From the NCBI GenBank assembly GCA_943735955.1, contig OX030958.1:2735531-2799530 (forward strand): 64,000 nt of DNA. The letters are read 5' to 3'. Below the pieces are notes generated by a model, which was not told the origin of the DNA, searched no databases, and saw only the letters and a program-made list of their open reading frames with translations. The DNA comes from Piscicola geometra. Its lineage: Eukaryota; Annelida; Clitellata; Hirudinida; Piscicolidae. Shown in pieces: positions 1 to 11,586 of this stretch. Position numbers and translations under genes: made by a program. Numbering within the stretch: the first letter of the stretch is position 1; the number at the start of each line of letters is the position of its first letter.

Positions 1-985
1 AATAAGAAAAATAATATGACCGCCTAAAGTTATTGTTATTTGTATTCTGTCATACATAATTCAGCTGATTTAGTAAATAAACATGCCTATATCTATAGAA
101 AAAATTCTTGTGTAGTTGGGCATGCACTTGACTTGTCTTCAACTGGTGGCTCTTGAGCTCAGCCAAACCCTGGAACCGATTCAATGAGTTTCTTCTTTAC
201 CTTGAGCAAATAATGGTATCCAGTGGCCTGTTTTTTTACAAAGACAACAATTCTTATTCACCACTTAAATGATCTCACTGAGTTCTCAAGCCAAAATCCA
301 CAGATAAACAATCGCCTAGCCTGTCTCGTCAGAGAAGTTATGGAACCTCCCTATTTCTAGTTGTTCTGGTGGTGTTTGTCTGCTTGGATGTGCATTTGGT
401 GTCAAAAGCAGCAGTTGAGTACTTGAAGTAAGTCTACAAGTTTATTTTTTTTATGAAGCCTCTTCTCAAGACGGTTTTAGATAGGCAAAAAAAAGACTAG
501 AACATTGATGAAGAAGCCTCATCTATTAAGTACCCAATCAGTGAGCAGGCTTCTGAAATTGATGACACTCTTGTTCACAACCTTAGAATAGAGAAGCAGT
601 GTGGTAAGGTAAACCATAGACTAAAGAAACTTGAACGTTAATTGAATGCAGTCAATAGATCCATCATCTTATAAAAGAGCCAGCAGCCTAGAGATGAACA
701 GATCCCATCATTCGGAGGTTTCAAAACAACGGGTAAAGCAAAAAAACATTCAAAACTTAACTAGAGTAAAAAAAAGAAAACTTAGTTTAAAAAAGGAAGA
801 AAAAAGCTGGTTTATAGATAGAAACGATAAACACATGAACTTTTATTCCTGTTGATATCAAAAGATGATCCTTTCACTGAAAATAAAGAAGTTTACATTT
901 TTTTTATTAACCAAAAAAGATTAAAATATATAAAAAAACCAAAAAGTTTTACAAAGTGTAAAAAAATGTGATTTTCTAGTGAATA
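1..985. other. No gene seen
   Basis: AT-rich sequence. A lysine-rich frame near 646-855 lacks any recognisable domain and looks like A-rich chance coding. Confidence 0.6.
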
Positions 986-989
986 AAAG

Positions 990-1880
990 ATTTAACTTCT
1001 GCTTTGGTCCTCAGTCGAATTGACTATGGCAATATCATTCTTACTGGGTTGCCAATGACGCAGCTGCAGAAAATTCAGTCTGTAATCAACAGGCGCTAGA
1101 AAGTATTATCACATCAGCCCTGTCCTCAAGGAGCTTCACTGGCTTCGTGTTGAAAATAGAATTGAATACAAAAACATCTTGTTAATGCACAAGTGTCTGT
1201 CTAATGAGTGCCCAGATTATTTGTCGAGTAGCATTGTCATGAGAGCAAGTCTTCCCCAGAGGGAAAGACTCAGGTCTGCTCGGTCAAGAGATGTAGTTCC
1301 ACAGAGCTACAAACTCAAGTATGCAGGTGCAAGAAGCTTTTTTGTCGCAGCGCCGACTCTTTGGAATAGTCTTCCCAATAGACTCAAATCCCCGAGCTCG
1401 ACCGCGACATTCAGCCGTTCCCTGAAAACGTACTTGTTCGACCGATCACAATAACTTACAAATTTACTGCTCAATTTCCATTCATCAATCTCTTGCTTCC
1501 CAAATTCATCTCTATTATTTTTATTTATACTAATGGTCAATAATAATTGTAAAATAAATAATATATATATATATAATTGTAAAATAAATCATAATACTAA
1601 TATAATATAGATATATACTTTTATCTTAAATTTATTGTTATCATTATTTCAGTTTTAATCTTTAAAAAAAATAAATTTATTTTTTTCATTAAAAAAAAAT
1701 ATATATATAGAAATGATTATTTTGTTGAATTTCAATAATTTACTTTACCTATACTTACCATTTATTCATATATCATTATTAATATTATTATCCAATTTTC
1801 CGTAACTAAGTGGTCTTGAAGCCCGTCCGGGTTTACGCCACGTTAATAATACTCGTCGTTGTATTGTATTGTATTGTATT
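990..1880 (+). pseudogene. CR1/L2-type LINE reverse transcriptase, C-terminal remnant with GTATT-repeat tail
   Basis: Broken coding sequence around 1000-1454 keeps motifs of the last part of CR1/L2-clade RT: LSRIDYGNI, LKELHWL (after a frameshift near 1100), AAPTLWNSLPNRLKS and SRSLKTYLF, then a stop at 1452. About 400 bp of AT-rich 3' region follows, ending in (GTATT)4 at 1861-1880, a microsatellite tail typical of these elements. The 5' part is absent and the frame is disrupted, so it is inactive. Confidence 0.7.
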
Positions 1881-1886
1881 GTGTTT

Positions 1887-2956
1887 AACATCTCCCATTT
1901 TGTGTTTTTTTTCAATCGCGGGTGGGGGAGGGGTTATTTTTGACATTAAAAAATCATTGTTGTTTCAAACTTCTTATATTATTCGTTTTAATCATGTCCT
2001 AAGTGGACGTTTTGAAATTTTTAAATTGATGCTTATGCCCCCCCCCCCTAATTATACTTATTATTATTATTATTAATTTTATTTAGAAAAGTGTGTCTCG
2101 ATAAGTTTTTCGGAAGTTGCAGACGCGCGTAAGAAAAATTAAAGTTGAAGTTGATTCTTTTGAGATACTTGGAATCATGGTTCAGAATATGATAATGCCT
2201 TTATGGGCGTCTGGTTTGAACATAAGAACCAAATAGGAAGAAATCCGGTAATTACACGTATTAAGCAGCTTCATCTTCTATATCGTGACTTCATCTTTGG
2301 CCTCAATTCCATTTAATGATGAATTATAAGACAGGAAATGACTATTCAACAGTCATATTCAATTTACAGATGAAAGATGCACAATTATCGAGTATTACCG
2401 GCCTAATAGGACTCTTAATGTTGACTATAATAAATCATACAGAACCATAGATCAATGAATCCCACGTTGTGTCTCTGTATACTTGATTACTTATGAGTAT
2501 AGCAATGAGTGTGAAAGCCTTGAATGTATATAAAGAGCTCACACAGGTACAATCGCTTGAAACGTTTTACTGATTTTCTAAGTTGACTATTTTGACAGGG
2601 AATTTTAAGAATTTCAAGTTGCTATCAAGGTGATTTATTAATAAAGTTTATATTTTTTTATAATTCTACTTTTATGAAAGACCGACACAAATCGAATTTT
2701 ATCAAGGATGAAAAATTTTTATATTTGGATATTTTTGTAATTGTTATGGAGAAATAACCAAAATTATCTTGAAGATAACTTCATGCAATTAGTAAACGCA
2801 GTTAAATAAATTGAAATTTTAAATCAAAGACTTCTTAATGATAAGAACATCTAATTTAAATCATTAAAACTTGTCATCATAATTTTGAAAGCTTAAATAA
2901 TATGACTTCAAATAGACTAATATAATTAACAACCTGGCCATTTGATCGATTTTCAG
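1887..2956. other. 5' flank of the EGF-ligand gene
   Basis: Contains a C10 run at 2039-2048 and a TATATAAAG at 2527 that could be a TATA box, unproven. Ends at the acceptor before 2957. Confidence 0.4.
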
Positions 2957-2962
2957 ACTCAA

Positions 2963-3522
2963 ATGCCTCAAATCAACGTTTTGGAATCATCATCATGGTT
3001 CAAAAACAAAACCAACCTCATGACCACAATGCTGATTCAACTCTTAGTCATGACAAGCGTTAGACACGCCACCACTCTGAAACATTCCGATGAATACGCC
3101 ATAGACGCTCTTAACAACGCCATAAATCAAAGCTCACCAAACAGTGGTTCAACAATAATTGTGCCAATCATCCACCAAGAGGATAACACAAACAAAACAA
3201 GCTATTCTCGGACGCAGAACGATTCGATACAAACACAAAGTCAGACATTCCTAACAAATCCTACGCAAGGAAGTCAACAACTACGGCCAAACTCCTACCA
3301 GCAAACACAACATTCTTCCCAAAATAGTTCGACAGAGCTCCTTACCGAGTTATTAGTTGGCCTTTCTTCTGATAGAAGTTCCAACAAGGTTATCCGAGAA
3401 GCCGAAAATAAGGCCGAAATCTTTTTTAATTGCAGCAAAAGCGAAATAAATACAGTCAGGTGTTTGAATAATGGAAAGTGTGTCTACAGAGAGTTCAAGG
3501 GTACCAAGATCTTCATGTGTCG
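2963..3522 (+). CDS. EGF-ligand exon 1 (signal region, ectodomain, EGF Cys1-Cys4)
   Basis: 560 nt ending in phase 2 (CG then GTTAGT donor). The ATG at 2963 follows the acceptor-like ATTTTCAG by 6 nt; it is the first ATG in this frame. Reading through the donor runs only 15 more residues to a stop at 3566, which supports splicing at 3522. Confidence 0.7.
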
Positions 3523-5736
3523 GTTAGTGTGGGTGGAGTTTGAAACACTAAATGAAAAACCTATTTAAAACTGCATGATTAGCTCAAAAATTGATTAGCC
3601 CAGTATACAACACACATTCTTCTCAGTTAAATGTTTCATAAAGTTTATTTAAAAATCTGAATTTTATGCATTCTGTGAGTGCATAAAATTTCAGTATAGT
3701 TACTACTAAGACTTGAAGAATTGCTCAGAAATTCAATATGAGACAAACAAATATAGAGCTCAATGTTCCGATAATAATAATGAATGAAAACCAACCAATG
3801 AATGAACACGATCTTGAGATAACGGTGTTCTAATGGTTCTAAAGCCAGAACACAGTTGATGTCACAGCCAGAGAAACTTTTAAAATAATTTTTTCTACTA
3901 AAGAATGATGCCTATTACATCACAGCTATAATTCCAAAGAAAAAGAAACATTTAAAGAAACGTTTGATGAAAAATAATTTACAAAAGGAGCTCTTTAAAG
4001 TTGGGACATTATGACCCTGAATGATATTATTATTGGGAGCTTTTGCTTGAAACTTTATGCGAAAACAAAGTATAAATAAAAGCTAATTTGATATTTATAT
4101 AAAGTGTATAAAACTCTAAAAAACTGAGATAATTTCTTACGAAAATTGAGCCATTTAAAGGAATGCTAGTGAGCGTTTAGAGCTCTGTAGATTACATTCT
4201 TTGCACAAAAACTCATGCAAGATTGGAAAATTTTGATTTTTCTAAACGCTTCGACCTTTATCTTAAGTTATTTTCAGCATCTCACGTTCAGTCTACGTCA
4301 TCTATCCTATTTGATTTATTGATTGATACTTTTTGTTTTTGTGGATGTTTCATATCCTCTAAAGATCCTTACTTAGTAAAGGGTGCTATACAAATCATTA
4401 GTGATTGAAAATAAGTTATATTGGACTTGAGCGAGCTCCATATCTAAGAGTTTTGAATATTGAATTATTTAACGAGGAAAAATTTAAACAATTTTAATAG
4501 AAGTTTTTTCAAGATAAAGAACTTCATTTAGGTCAAGTGAATTATGGATTTTTCCTCAAGCTAATAGATTAATCATTACGATTCTGAGAAAAAATATTTT
4601 TCAACATGGAAAAAAAACTTTAAAAAGATTTTTTATTGAGATTTTCTTACAAAACAGCAGCTGTTATCTTTTTTAAAAAGCCGCTATTAAATATTAATGG
4701 AAAATGTTAAAGGCAGAGTAATAAAACAGAAATAGTATGCATTGTAATGACTCGACTTTGAAATATACAAACATTTTAAGAAAAAAAATACATTCAAAAA
4801 CTTTTGTGTGTGGTATAACTCATCTATTCTAACGAATATCTCAACGAAATGATAGCCTACTCATGAACCCCTGAAAGGTGTTCTCCTGAGTTTGATGGTT
4901 CTAGGTGCGAGCAAAAGATTACCGAGTTTTCAATATGTAAGCAACTTTTTATAGAATATTAAATTTAAACTTGATTTCGAGATTCATTTGTACACGATTA
5001 ACGACACAATTGAAATAATTATCTATAGAATTTTAGTAACTTCAAATAAACATGTTAATCAACTAGCATATATTTAACACATTATACAACCAATACAACC
5101 AATTGAACGTCAAGTATTGTAAATAGCTCTTCCACCTCACTTTTCACCACTGCTACTCGAATAATATACCAAAGACTACCGAGCAGACGTGCTGGCAGGC
5201 GTCGCCATCGTACCCCTCCTCGCTGTCATCGTCGGTGCAATTGTCGCCTTGGTATTTTACTGCAAAGTGAGTTTTTATTGAGAAATTAATTAAAAGTAGT
5301 TATATATAATTAATGAAACTTATCCATGCCTTTTAATAATTGGCACTTGACCAATTGTGCGCTCACAGGAGGTAAGCGGATGTTTCAAAGAAACTTTAAT
5401 TTTTGTGATTTTTTTTTCATTTCGAGAAATTTATTTTCTGAATGTGTAAAGATGTATGGCGTAGTCAATATTCGAGCTATATCGATTAGGCAAAGAGAAT
5501 GCTTCGAACATTGTGTTGCAAGGTTTCTGCATTGAATAAGAAGGCTAAATTCTTTCTCAAGTATGTAAGTGCACACTCGAAGCATGTGCATGAGTTAATT
5601 TTTAACTCTTCATCATCATCATCATCATCACCATCATCATCATCGTCGATCATCATCATCACTTACACAGAGAAGACGGCGAAGACTCTTCAGCGAATAC
5701 GACCAGGAAATGAGAGCTCTAAATATAAAGAAATAA
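2963..5736 (+). CDS. EGF-family membrane ligand precursor, 4 exons (TGF-alpha/Spitz/neuregulin-like)
   Basis: Joining exons 2963-3522, 4878-4936, 5175-5266 and 5671-5736 gives 777 nt, 258 residues plus stop, with every intron GT-AG and every phase matching. Seen: a hydrophobic segment near residues 23-33 (MLIQLLVMTSV) that can act as signal sequence or anchor; a Ser/Thr/Asn/Gln-rich ectodomain with several N-x-S/T sites; one EGF domain with cysteines at 157, 167, 173, 186, 188 and 197 (spacing 9-5-12-1-8) and the GSRCE ending; a short juxtamembrane stalk; a transmembrane helix near 212-235; and a 21-residue tail opening with five arginines. Known: EGF-receptor ligands are made as such type I precursors and shed by proteolysis, and their genes often carry an intron between EGF cysteines 4 and 5, as here. 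Inferred: a secreted or juxtacrine receptor tyrosine kinase ligand. A non-ligand EGF membrane protein cannot be excluded. A 5' untranslated exon is likely, because a good acceptor (ATTTTCAG) sits just before the ATG. Confidence 0.72.
4215..4408 (+). repeat. LINE 3'-end fragment in EGF-ligand intron 1
   Basis: Ends GGGTGCTATACAAATCATTA then GTGATTG, nearly the same as the 3' end of the LINE at 11700-11733 (GGGCGCTATACAAATAATTA). It therefore belongs to the same LINE family, severely 5'-truncated. Confidence 0.6.
4878..4936 (+). CDS. EGF-ligand exon 2 (EGF Cys5-Cys6 and stalk)
   Basis: 59 nt, entering in phase 2 (G completes the split CGG arginine) and leaving in phase 1 at a GTAAGC donor. It encodes CSPEFDGSRCEQ followed by a short stalk. 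The acceptor (CTGAAAG) has a poor pyrimidine tract, so the exact 3' splice site is the least certain part of the model. Confidence 0.68.
5175..5266 (+). CDS. EGF-ligand exon 3 (transmembrane helix)
   Basis: 92 nt. It begins YYRADVLAGV, continues as an uninterrupted hydrophobic helix and ends VFYCK before a GTGAGT donor. An alternative acceptor 12 nt downstream (GAGCAG) keeps the same frame and removes four residues. Neuregulin transmembrane exons also end at a YCK junction, which I note only as a resemblance. Confidence 0.7.
5606..5660 (+). repeat. (ATC)n imperfect triplet repeat
   Basis: TCA/ATC repeats with a few interruptions, ending 10 nt before the acceptor of EGF-ligand exon 4, where a polypyrimidine tract would be expected. 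Confidence 0.85.
5671..5736 (+). CDS. EGF-ligand exon 4 (cytoplasmic tail and stop)
   Basis: Phase-0 exon after the acceptor ACTTACACAG. It encodes a stop-transfer cluster RRRRR, then LFSEYDQEMRALNIKK and TAA at 5734-5736. A basic cluster exactly after the membrane helix is what a type I protein needs, and no other frame gives it. Confidence 0.66.
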   Translation, partial: RRRRRLFSEYDQEMRALNIKK

Positions 5737-7107
5737 GTGGAAACCAAAGAATTAATATTTTGAGTTTTATATTTTCACGGACGATGGCATCTCGATATTT
5801 ATTCGCAAAAAAGTCAAAGCCATCTCACCTCTTCATAATCATGCTGATCTAACGTATTAAACTTACTTTTGAATTTTTTCATCTTTATTGTTGTATTATT
5901 ATATTAGAAACACACTGTATTAACCAGCTTGTATATATTGACAACCTAGCTATACTTTTTGCACGCTTTTGAGTATTAACACTGCTAATAACAGTCATTG
6001 CAACGCTGCTTTAGTAGCGGTTTCGTGTAGTTAATTGAAGGTGACCAAAGCATAAGCACCTCGTTAATGTGTCTCTCGACAGAGTGAATGAAGTTAAAGT
6101 TTTTAATATACATTTTTTTTAAAGATTATTTTTGAAAAGTTGTAAAAGAAATTTTAAGGATTCTGTTTTTATTTTTGTTTTGTTTTTATTTTTATATTTG
6201 TCTTCATCGCAACGTTCAAATAACTATATTATACTTAAAAGATTATATCTCTTGTATCAATTTCATAAAAACTTGAAAATTATTTTTTGCTTAATTATTC
6301 TTAGATTTTTGAATGGCTTTCTATTGTAATGTGGTGATGGATAATTCTTTCTTATTCGACAGGCTTGCGTGCCCAGTCAACACAATCACAAAGTGGTCGT
6401 CTGAAAATAGCCATAATATATTTATTATATACATAAAACATACATTATGTATTTAACACTATGAAATGTACGCATGAACTTTCGTGAAAGTATTGATTTT
6501 AAAATGTAAAAATCGACAGTTATATTTCGCACTCACTTGAAACCTGTTTTGGTGCTCTTCAAAGTAACAATAACTTATTGTCATATGACTTTCTTTTTTT
6601 TTATTTAATAAATTTTTTTTCTCAGTCAAAAATAAAAACTCTTAAAAGTTTAAAATTTGATTAAAATTTTTTTAAACACTTTTTAAGAAGTCAGTTATAA
6701 AAATAATCAGTGGTGTTGAAGCTATTTTAGGGTTTATATTGTTCATAAACTCTTAATTTCAATTTGATTTTTTGAATGTATTCAATATTTATGTAAGTTA
6801 TTGAGCAATTTTTTTCAAAGTACAAGCTTGAAAAGCATTGAAACTGTAGAAGTTGGAATTGATAAATCTTAATTAAAGGGAAGCAAGGATTGGTTTCTGC
6901 AATCTGTTTTGAGCAGCGGGTGAAGTTTGTCGAACAAATTGTTTTATGAAAAAGTAAAATCAAACACTTTAATTAGTTAGAAACCGTAGAGTTTGAAAAG
7001 TAAAATAATTAATTATACCTAAAAAAAATAAAGTTTTCTCAAAAAAGATATAATAAAGCAAACTGAACGAATGGTCATTTGAATGAAATAAACAAATTAT
7101 AAATGTT
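5737..7107. other. 3' flank of the EGF-ligand gene
   Basis: Presumed 3' UTR then AT-rich spacer up to the LINE. No second gene seen. Confidence 0.5.
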
Positions 7108-7139
7108 CACTGGATCAAAAAAACATTTTTTTATAAAAA

Positions 7140-7874
7140 TTGTTTTATACATTTCTCACTGACTCTTCTCTTGACCTTAATGTTCATATAATAACTCTCT
7201 GTCTTCAATCTATAATCTCTTGGGCTTCATCTATGTTTCTCAAACTTAATCCGGACAAAATTTCAATAAAAAATCAGTCTTTACTATCTCTTTCTTCTTT
7301 AGTTTTGCCTCCCCTTTTCTCATTATCTCTAAACCCTTCATCTTCCATTCGTAGCCTTGGTTTTATTTTCGATTCTAACTTGTCTTTAGCTTTTCAAATT
7401 CTATCTGTCTCTAAATCTTGTTACTTCCACATTCGTCGTATTAAACAGCTTTTTCCTTTTCTCGATGGTCCTACCTTGCAACTTCTTGTATCTTCTCTAG
7501 TTCTCTCCAAGATTGATTATTGCAACTCTCTTTACTACGGTCTTCCTGATACTACTTTATCTTTTCTATATAAAGCCTTCAATTGTGCTGCTCGTCTTGT
7601 TGCTCGTGCTCCTAAGTTTTCTCACATTTCTCCTTATCTTCGTTTGTTACATTGGTTACCTTTGAGTTCTAGAGTGAATTTTAAAATATGCCTAAATATG
7701 TTTAAAATTCATATCTGTACTGCTCTAATTTATCTTAAAAATCTAACTAAACAACCCCCTAAATCTGGTCTAAGATCATCTACCTTTAAGCGTTTTTTTC
7801 GTTTTCCAGTTAAACACTCTTTGGCTAAACGTTCTTTTTCTTACTCAATCAATCAATCAAGTCAATTTCTATAG
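7140..7874 (+). pseudogene. LINE reverse transcriptase, C-terminal fragment
   Basis: About 235 residues of CR1/L2-clade RT ending KRSFSY at the insertion point (7845). Downstream residues to 7874 come from the inserted element. The catalytic YADD region is just upstream and degraded, so no enzyme can be made. Confidence 0.75.
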
Positions 7875-8599
7875 CGCTCTTTCCTCAAATTCAAGAGCGC
7901 TGGTAAATGAATTTGTTAAACAGATATGTCTTCAGATCCGTACGAAAAGCAAATAATGATATAGAACTAGTTAAATAAGGAGGTGATGAGTTTCAATTAT
8001 ATGGACATCTTTAAAGAAGGGTCATCTAAGTAAGGTAATAATTGTCTAATACGTAAGTTTTCAATAGATAATACTATTATCATAATAGACATAAACAGTC
8101 ATGTGTAGAAGATTCGTTCTGACAGTCTGTCCTTCATCTGCAGAGCTCATTTGCCTTGTGAAGTAGGTAGCAAGTGGGTGCTTGCAAGCTGTGCACTGGT
8201 GTTCAAATTGAGGCCCTGGCACTTCTTCATAAACACAGTCATGTATTGAAGATTCGTTCTAACAGTCTGTCCTTCATCTGCAGAGCTCATCTGTCTTGTG
8301 AAGTAGGTAGCCAGTGGGTTTTTGCAAACTGTGCATTAGTGCTCAATTTGAGGCCTTGGCACTTCTTCCTTTTAAAATAGGTTTTTATTGTAGTCCGTTA
8401 GACAGTTATTGGTTGAAGATTTTAATTCCGAGAGCAAGATAAATTTAAAACCAGAAAACAAGAAAAGATATAAATTATAATTACTATAATTATTTGAAAT
8501 TAAAAAACTAAATTATTAGATAAGAAGACAAACTATTTAACAAAATCATTAAACGGTTAAAGCGGCTGCCAAGATGGCAGCTGCTAACCAAAGATTTTT
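7846..8599 (-). mobile_element. Retro-insertion into the LINE, with 12-bp target duplication
   Basis: Flanked by CTTTTTCTTACT (7834-7845) and CTTTTTTTTACT (8600-8611), one mismatch. The left edge is a CAATCAATCAATCAAG run, i.e. a minus-strand TTGATTGATTG tail preceded by an AGCGCTATAGAAAT-type 3' end, so a related LINE or SINE was inserted in reverse. It contains a tandem duplication (see 8091-8370). Confidence 0.6.
8091..8370. repeat. Tandem duplication, 140-bp period, two copies
   Basis: Copies at about 8091-8228 and 8229-8370. Both contain CTGTCCTTCATCTGCAGAGC and GTGAAGTAGGTAGC, and differ by scattered substitutions. Confidence 0.85.
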
Positions 8600-8737
8600 C
8601 TTTTTTTTACTGTGGTCCTCTTTTATGGAATTCTTTACCTTCTTCTTGAACTTCAACTAAGTCACTCATAGCTTTCCGTCGAGGCCTGAAGACGTACTTG
8701 TTCAAAACGTGATGGCTGAACGCTTTTGTTCACTTAG

Positions 8738-9560
8738 CATGGGCGGCGATCATGGGGGGGTTCTGACCACTTTTTTTCCATTTTTGTATTTAAAAATGTC
8801 TATTTTGATATGTGCATAATCGTATAAAAGTAAATGTTTATACAGTAATACATTGTGAGTATGTGTAGTTATAGTGATAGCTGTTTAAAACAAAAGTATT
8901 CTTTTCTTACTTAAGTACGCCTTCACCTACTTTTTTTATCACTATGGTGTAGGCGGGAACCCTGAGGGGGTCCTGGGGTCCACTTTTACAAGGACCCTCT
9001 CACTCTTTAAAAAAAACACATTTCTCAACTCTAATTTTGATACGAGCCAAATCGTCAACCATGGCATAAAAAAATGCAAATACAGTAATACATTGTGAGT
9101 ATGTATGGGCAGTGATGCTAGGTGGGTTCTGGGGTTCAACCTAACATAGACCCCCTTCAGTTTTTCAAATACAATAATTTTTCAACATCTATCTTTAAAC
9201 AAGCATAATCGTTAACCATAGCATGAAACAGAATTTTTATTCAGTAATATATTTTGGGTAGGCGTAGTTATAGTGATAGCTGCCTGAAGCAAAATTATTC
9301 TTTGCTCACTCAAATACTCATCCACCTACTTTTTTTTTATATTTATGGATTTAATTTAATAAATTATATTTATAAAAATTAAATTTTTGATTTTTTAATT
9401 TTCGCAAGCAAACATTCAGAATGCTTCTCAGAAAATATCGGTTCACTTTTTGCAAGCAGATAGATTTACATTTTTATTAAAAAATCATTCATATTGTGCT
9501 ATTTATTTTGCATGGGCGATATTCATAGGGGGATTCTGAGGTCCACTTCAATATCGACCC
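8738..9560 (+). repeat. Diverged internal repeats of the hAT 5' region
   Basis: At least three related units share GGGCGGCGATCATGGGGGG-like starts, TCTGGGGTCCAC-like stretches, CATAATCGTNAACCAT and CAGTAATACATTGTGAGTATG (the last at 8845, 9085 and, changed, near 9240). A further start-like unit lies near 9510. Confidence 0.65.
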
Positions 9561-9599
9561 TTTCAATTTTTTAGATGAACCAAAGTTAATGAATTTCAA

Positions 9600-11170
9600 A
9601 AGGCTTCGAACATTAACTAAAGTTGTGGTTTAATCAAACTGCAAGATTCATATCGCATAACTGCCAAAAAGAAATACTGAGGCTTTTAGCTCATTCTATT
9701 GTTAGAAACACAGTGTGCACTGTTAATGCTGAATCAAGCCAGTTTGGTGTTGTGGTTGACGGCACACAAGACTGCAATGGGTTAGAGCAGGAATCGATAT
9801 GCATTCGTTTTTTTGAGAAAGCTCTGAATGATAATGAACAGTTTATTGGTTTATTCAGCCCACCAGACACGACCAGACAAACATTATCTGCTGTAGTAAA
9901 AGATGTTCTGATCTGAATTATGCTACCTAAAGAAAAACTAAGAGCTCAGACTTATGACGGCGCTGCTAAAATGAACGGCCAATTTAATGGTTGTCAGGCT
10001 ATTATCAGCAGTGAGCAACCGCTTGCATTGTTTTTCCACTGCTCTGCACACTGTGCAAATCTTGTTGCCGCAAATCCCTTTGTGAGCAATTCACTTGAGT
10101 TTGTCCAAGAGTTAGGTGCCTTGTAAAATCGTTCAGGGAAGTTCAAGAAGCAGTTTAGTGATGCTTTAGTGTTTCTTATAATTGCCTTTCCTGATGAGCC
10201 AGTGAATAAAAAGTATAGATTAAAACTTCTTTGTGCTTCAAGATGGCTGACCAGAGTATCTACAGTGTCTTCTGTGCTTGAACATTATGAAGTGGTACTT
10301 GTTAGCTTGGAATCATTTGCTTCCATTGGTACTGCTGATAAAACAGCTGAAAGGTTCGAGGCCTTTTTTCAACAGGGCTCTACTGCACTGGCCCTCAAAG
10401 AATTGTTTTGGTGTTTTCACTTTTGGAACAGTTAAACAAGTCATTGCAATCAGCAAGTGCCAAGGTCAGTGGGATGGTTGCAGCGACTGATTCAGTTGTG
10501 CAAGAACTGTGTCGCCTACGATCAGATGAACAGTTTAACGCTATTTTCAGACATGTCAACAGTGTGGTTTTGGCATATAATCTCAAGTCGATTGCTGTAC
10601 CTCGGGTGTAAAGCCGCCACAAAAGTATTGTGGGCTGGGCCCAGCTTATGTAGCAACAACACCAGAGGAACATTATCGAGCAGCATATTACGCTGTCATA
10701 GACATTGCAATGATGCAACTCACAGAAAGGTTCTATCGAGAATCTCCTGGTTTGCGTTCATACTTACAGCTGGAGACAATATTGCTAACTGGTGAAGTGA
10801 ACCATGATATTTGCAAGCAGTATCGTGGTTTAAATGAAACTGGTCTTTGTTCATAGCTAACTATGTTTAAAGACCAGAATGAACTTTAGCACAAACGCAA
10901 AAAATAATTCAAGCTATGATCACGGAAGTCAGACACTGTTTCCTTAGGTTGAAAGACTGATCAGGTTGATGCTTGTGTGTCTAATAACGTCATGTACTGC
11001 AAAAAGATCTTTTAGTGCTTTGCGGCGTCTAAAGACTTGCTTGCGTGCACCTTTGACACAGCCTCGCTTGTCATAAGCCTCGCTTGGCCGTTTGCCATGG
11101 ACATCAGGATATACTTGAGAGTCTGGATTTGAAAAGACTAGCAGAAGAATTTGCTAGTTGGTCAGACATT
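9600..11170 (+). pseudogene. hAT-family transposase pseudogene (ZMYM1/DUF4371-like)
   Basis: Successive fragments in different frames carry the family's catalytic-core motifs: VVVDGTQDCNGLEQESICIR (near 9750), AQTYDGAAKMNGQFNGCQA (near 9945), ALFFHCSAHCANLV (near 10030), and the C-terminal dimerisation motif KRSFSALRRLKTCLR (near 11005). Stops and frameshifts separate them (for example TGA at 9914 and TAA at 10124), so it is not functional. Confidence 0.8.
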
Positions 11171-11259
11171 CGAAGGGGTCTTTTTGGAAATTGGAGTAAA
11201 CGAACTGTGGGAAGAGGATAGGAGGACAGGCATAGAGGGTATTTTATGTTATCTAAATA

Positions 11260-11586
11260 TACACTGTGAGACAAAAATAATTTCCCATTGTATATTTGTT
11301 TATAACTTTGGCAAATTTAAATCTATTTTTAATTGTTTAAAACTATTTGACTCAGAAATGCATGGAAAACAAGATGATATAAAACTTATTTGATGGTTTG
11401 ATGGCAAGTTGTAATTGAATTCATATAGATGACAAATAATAAAAAGTACTAAAATCGCTATTGTTTTTCTTCAAATCGCTCATAGTGGCAACAGAAAAGT
11501 ATTTTTATTGAGCATCAATCATTAAAACAAATTTTTAGTGATACAAATATAAAAAGTTGATACAAAAATTATTTGCACTACAGCAA
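11260..11586. mobile_element. Mariner-like MITE, copy A (inside the hAT element)
   Basis: Starts TACACTGTGAGACAAAAATA after a TA. The right side ends with a degenerate inverted copy (ATTTGCACTACAG). There is no coding capacity. The inner motif TATAACTTTGGCAAAT is shared with copy B. The right border is approximate. Confidence 0.5.

Noticed and set aside
646..855. Lysine-rich 69-codon frame
   Set aside because: A-rich DNA produces such frames; no domain, and bounded by stops without splice sites.
5499..5852. 117-codon frame with a poly-serine run across EGF-ligand exon 4
   Set aside because: The serine run is the ATC triplet repeat read in another frame, and the frame contradicts the well-supported tail exon.
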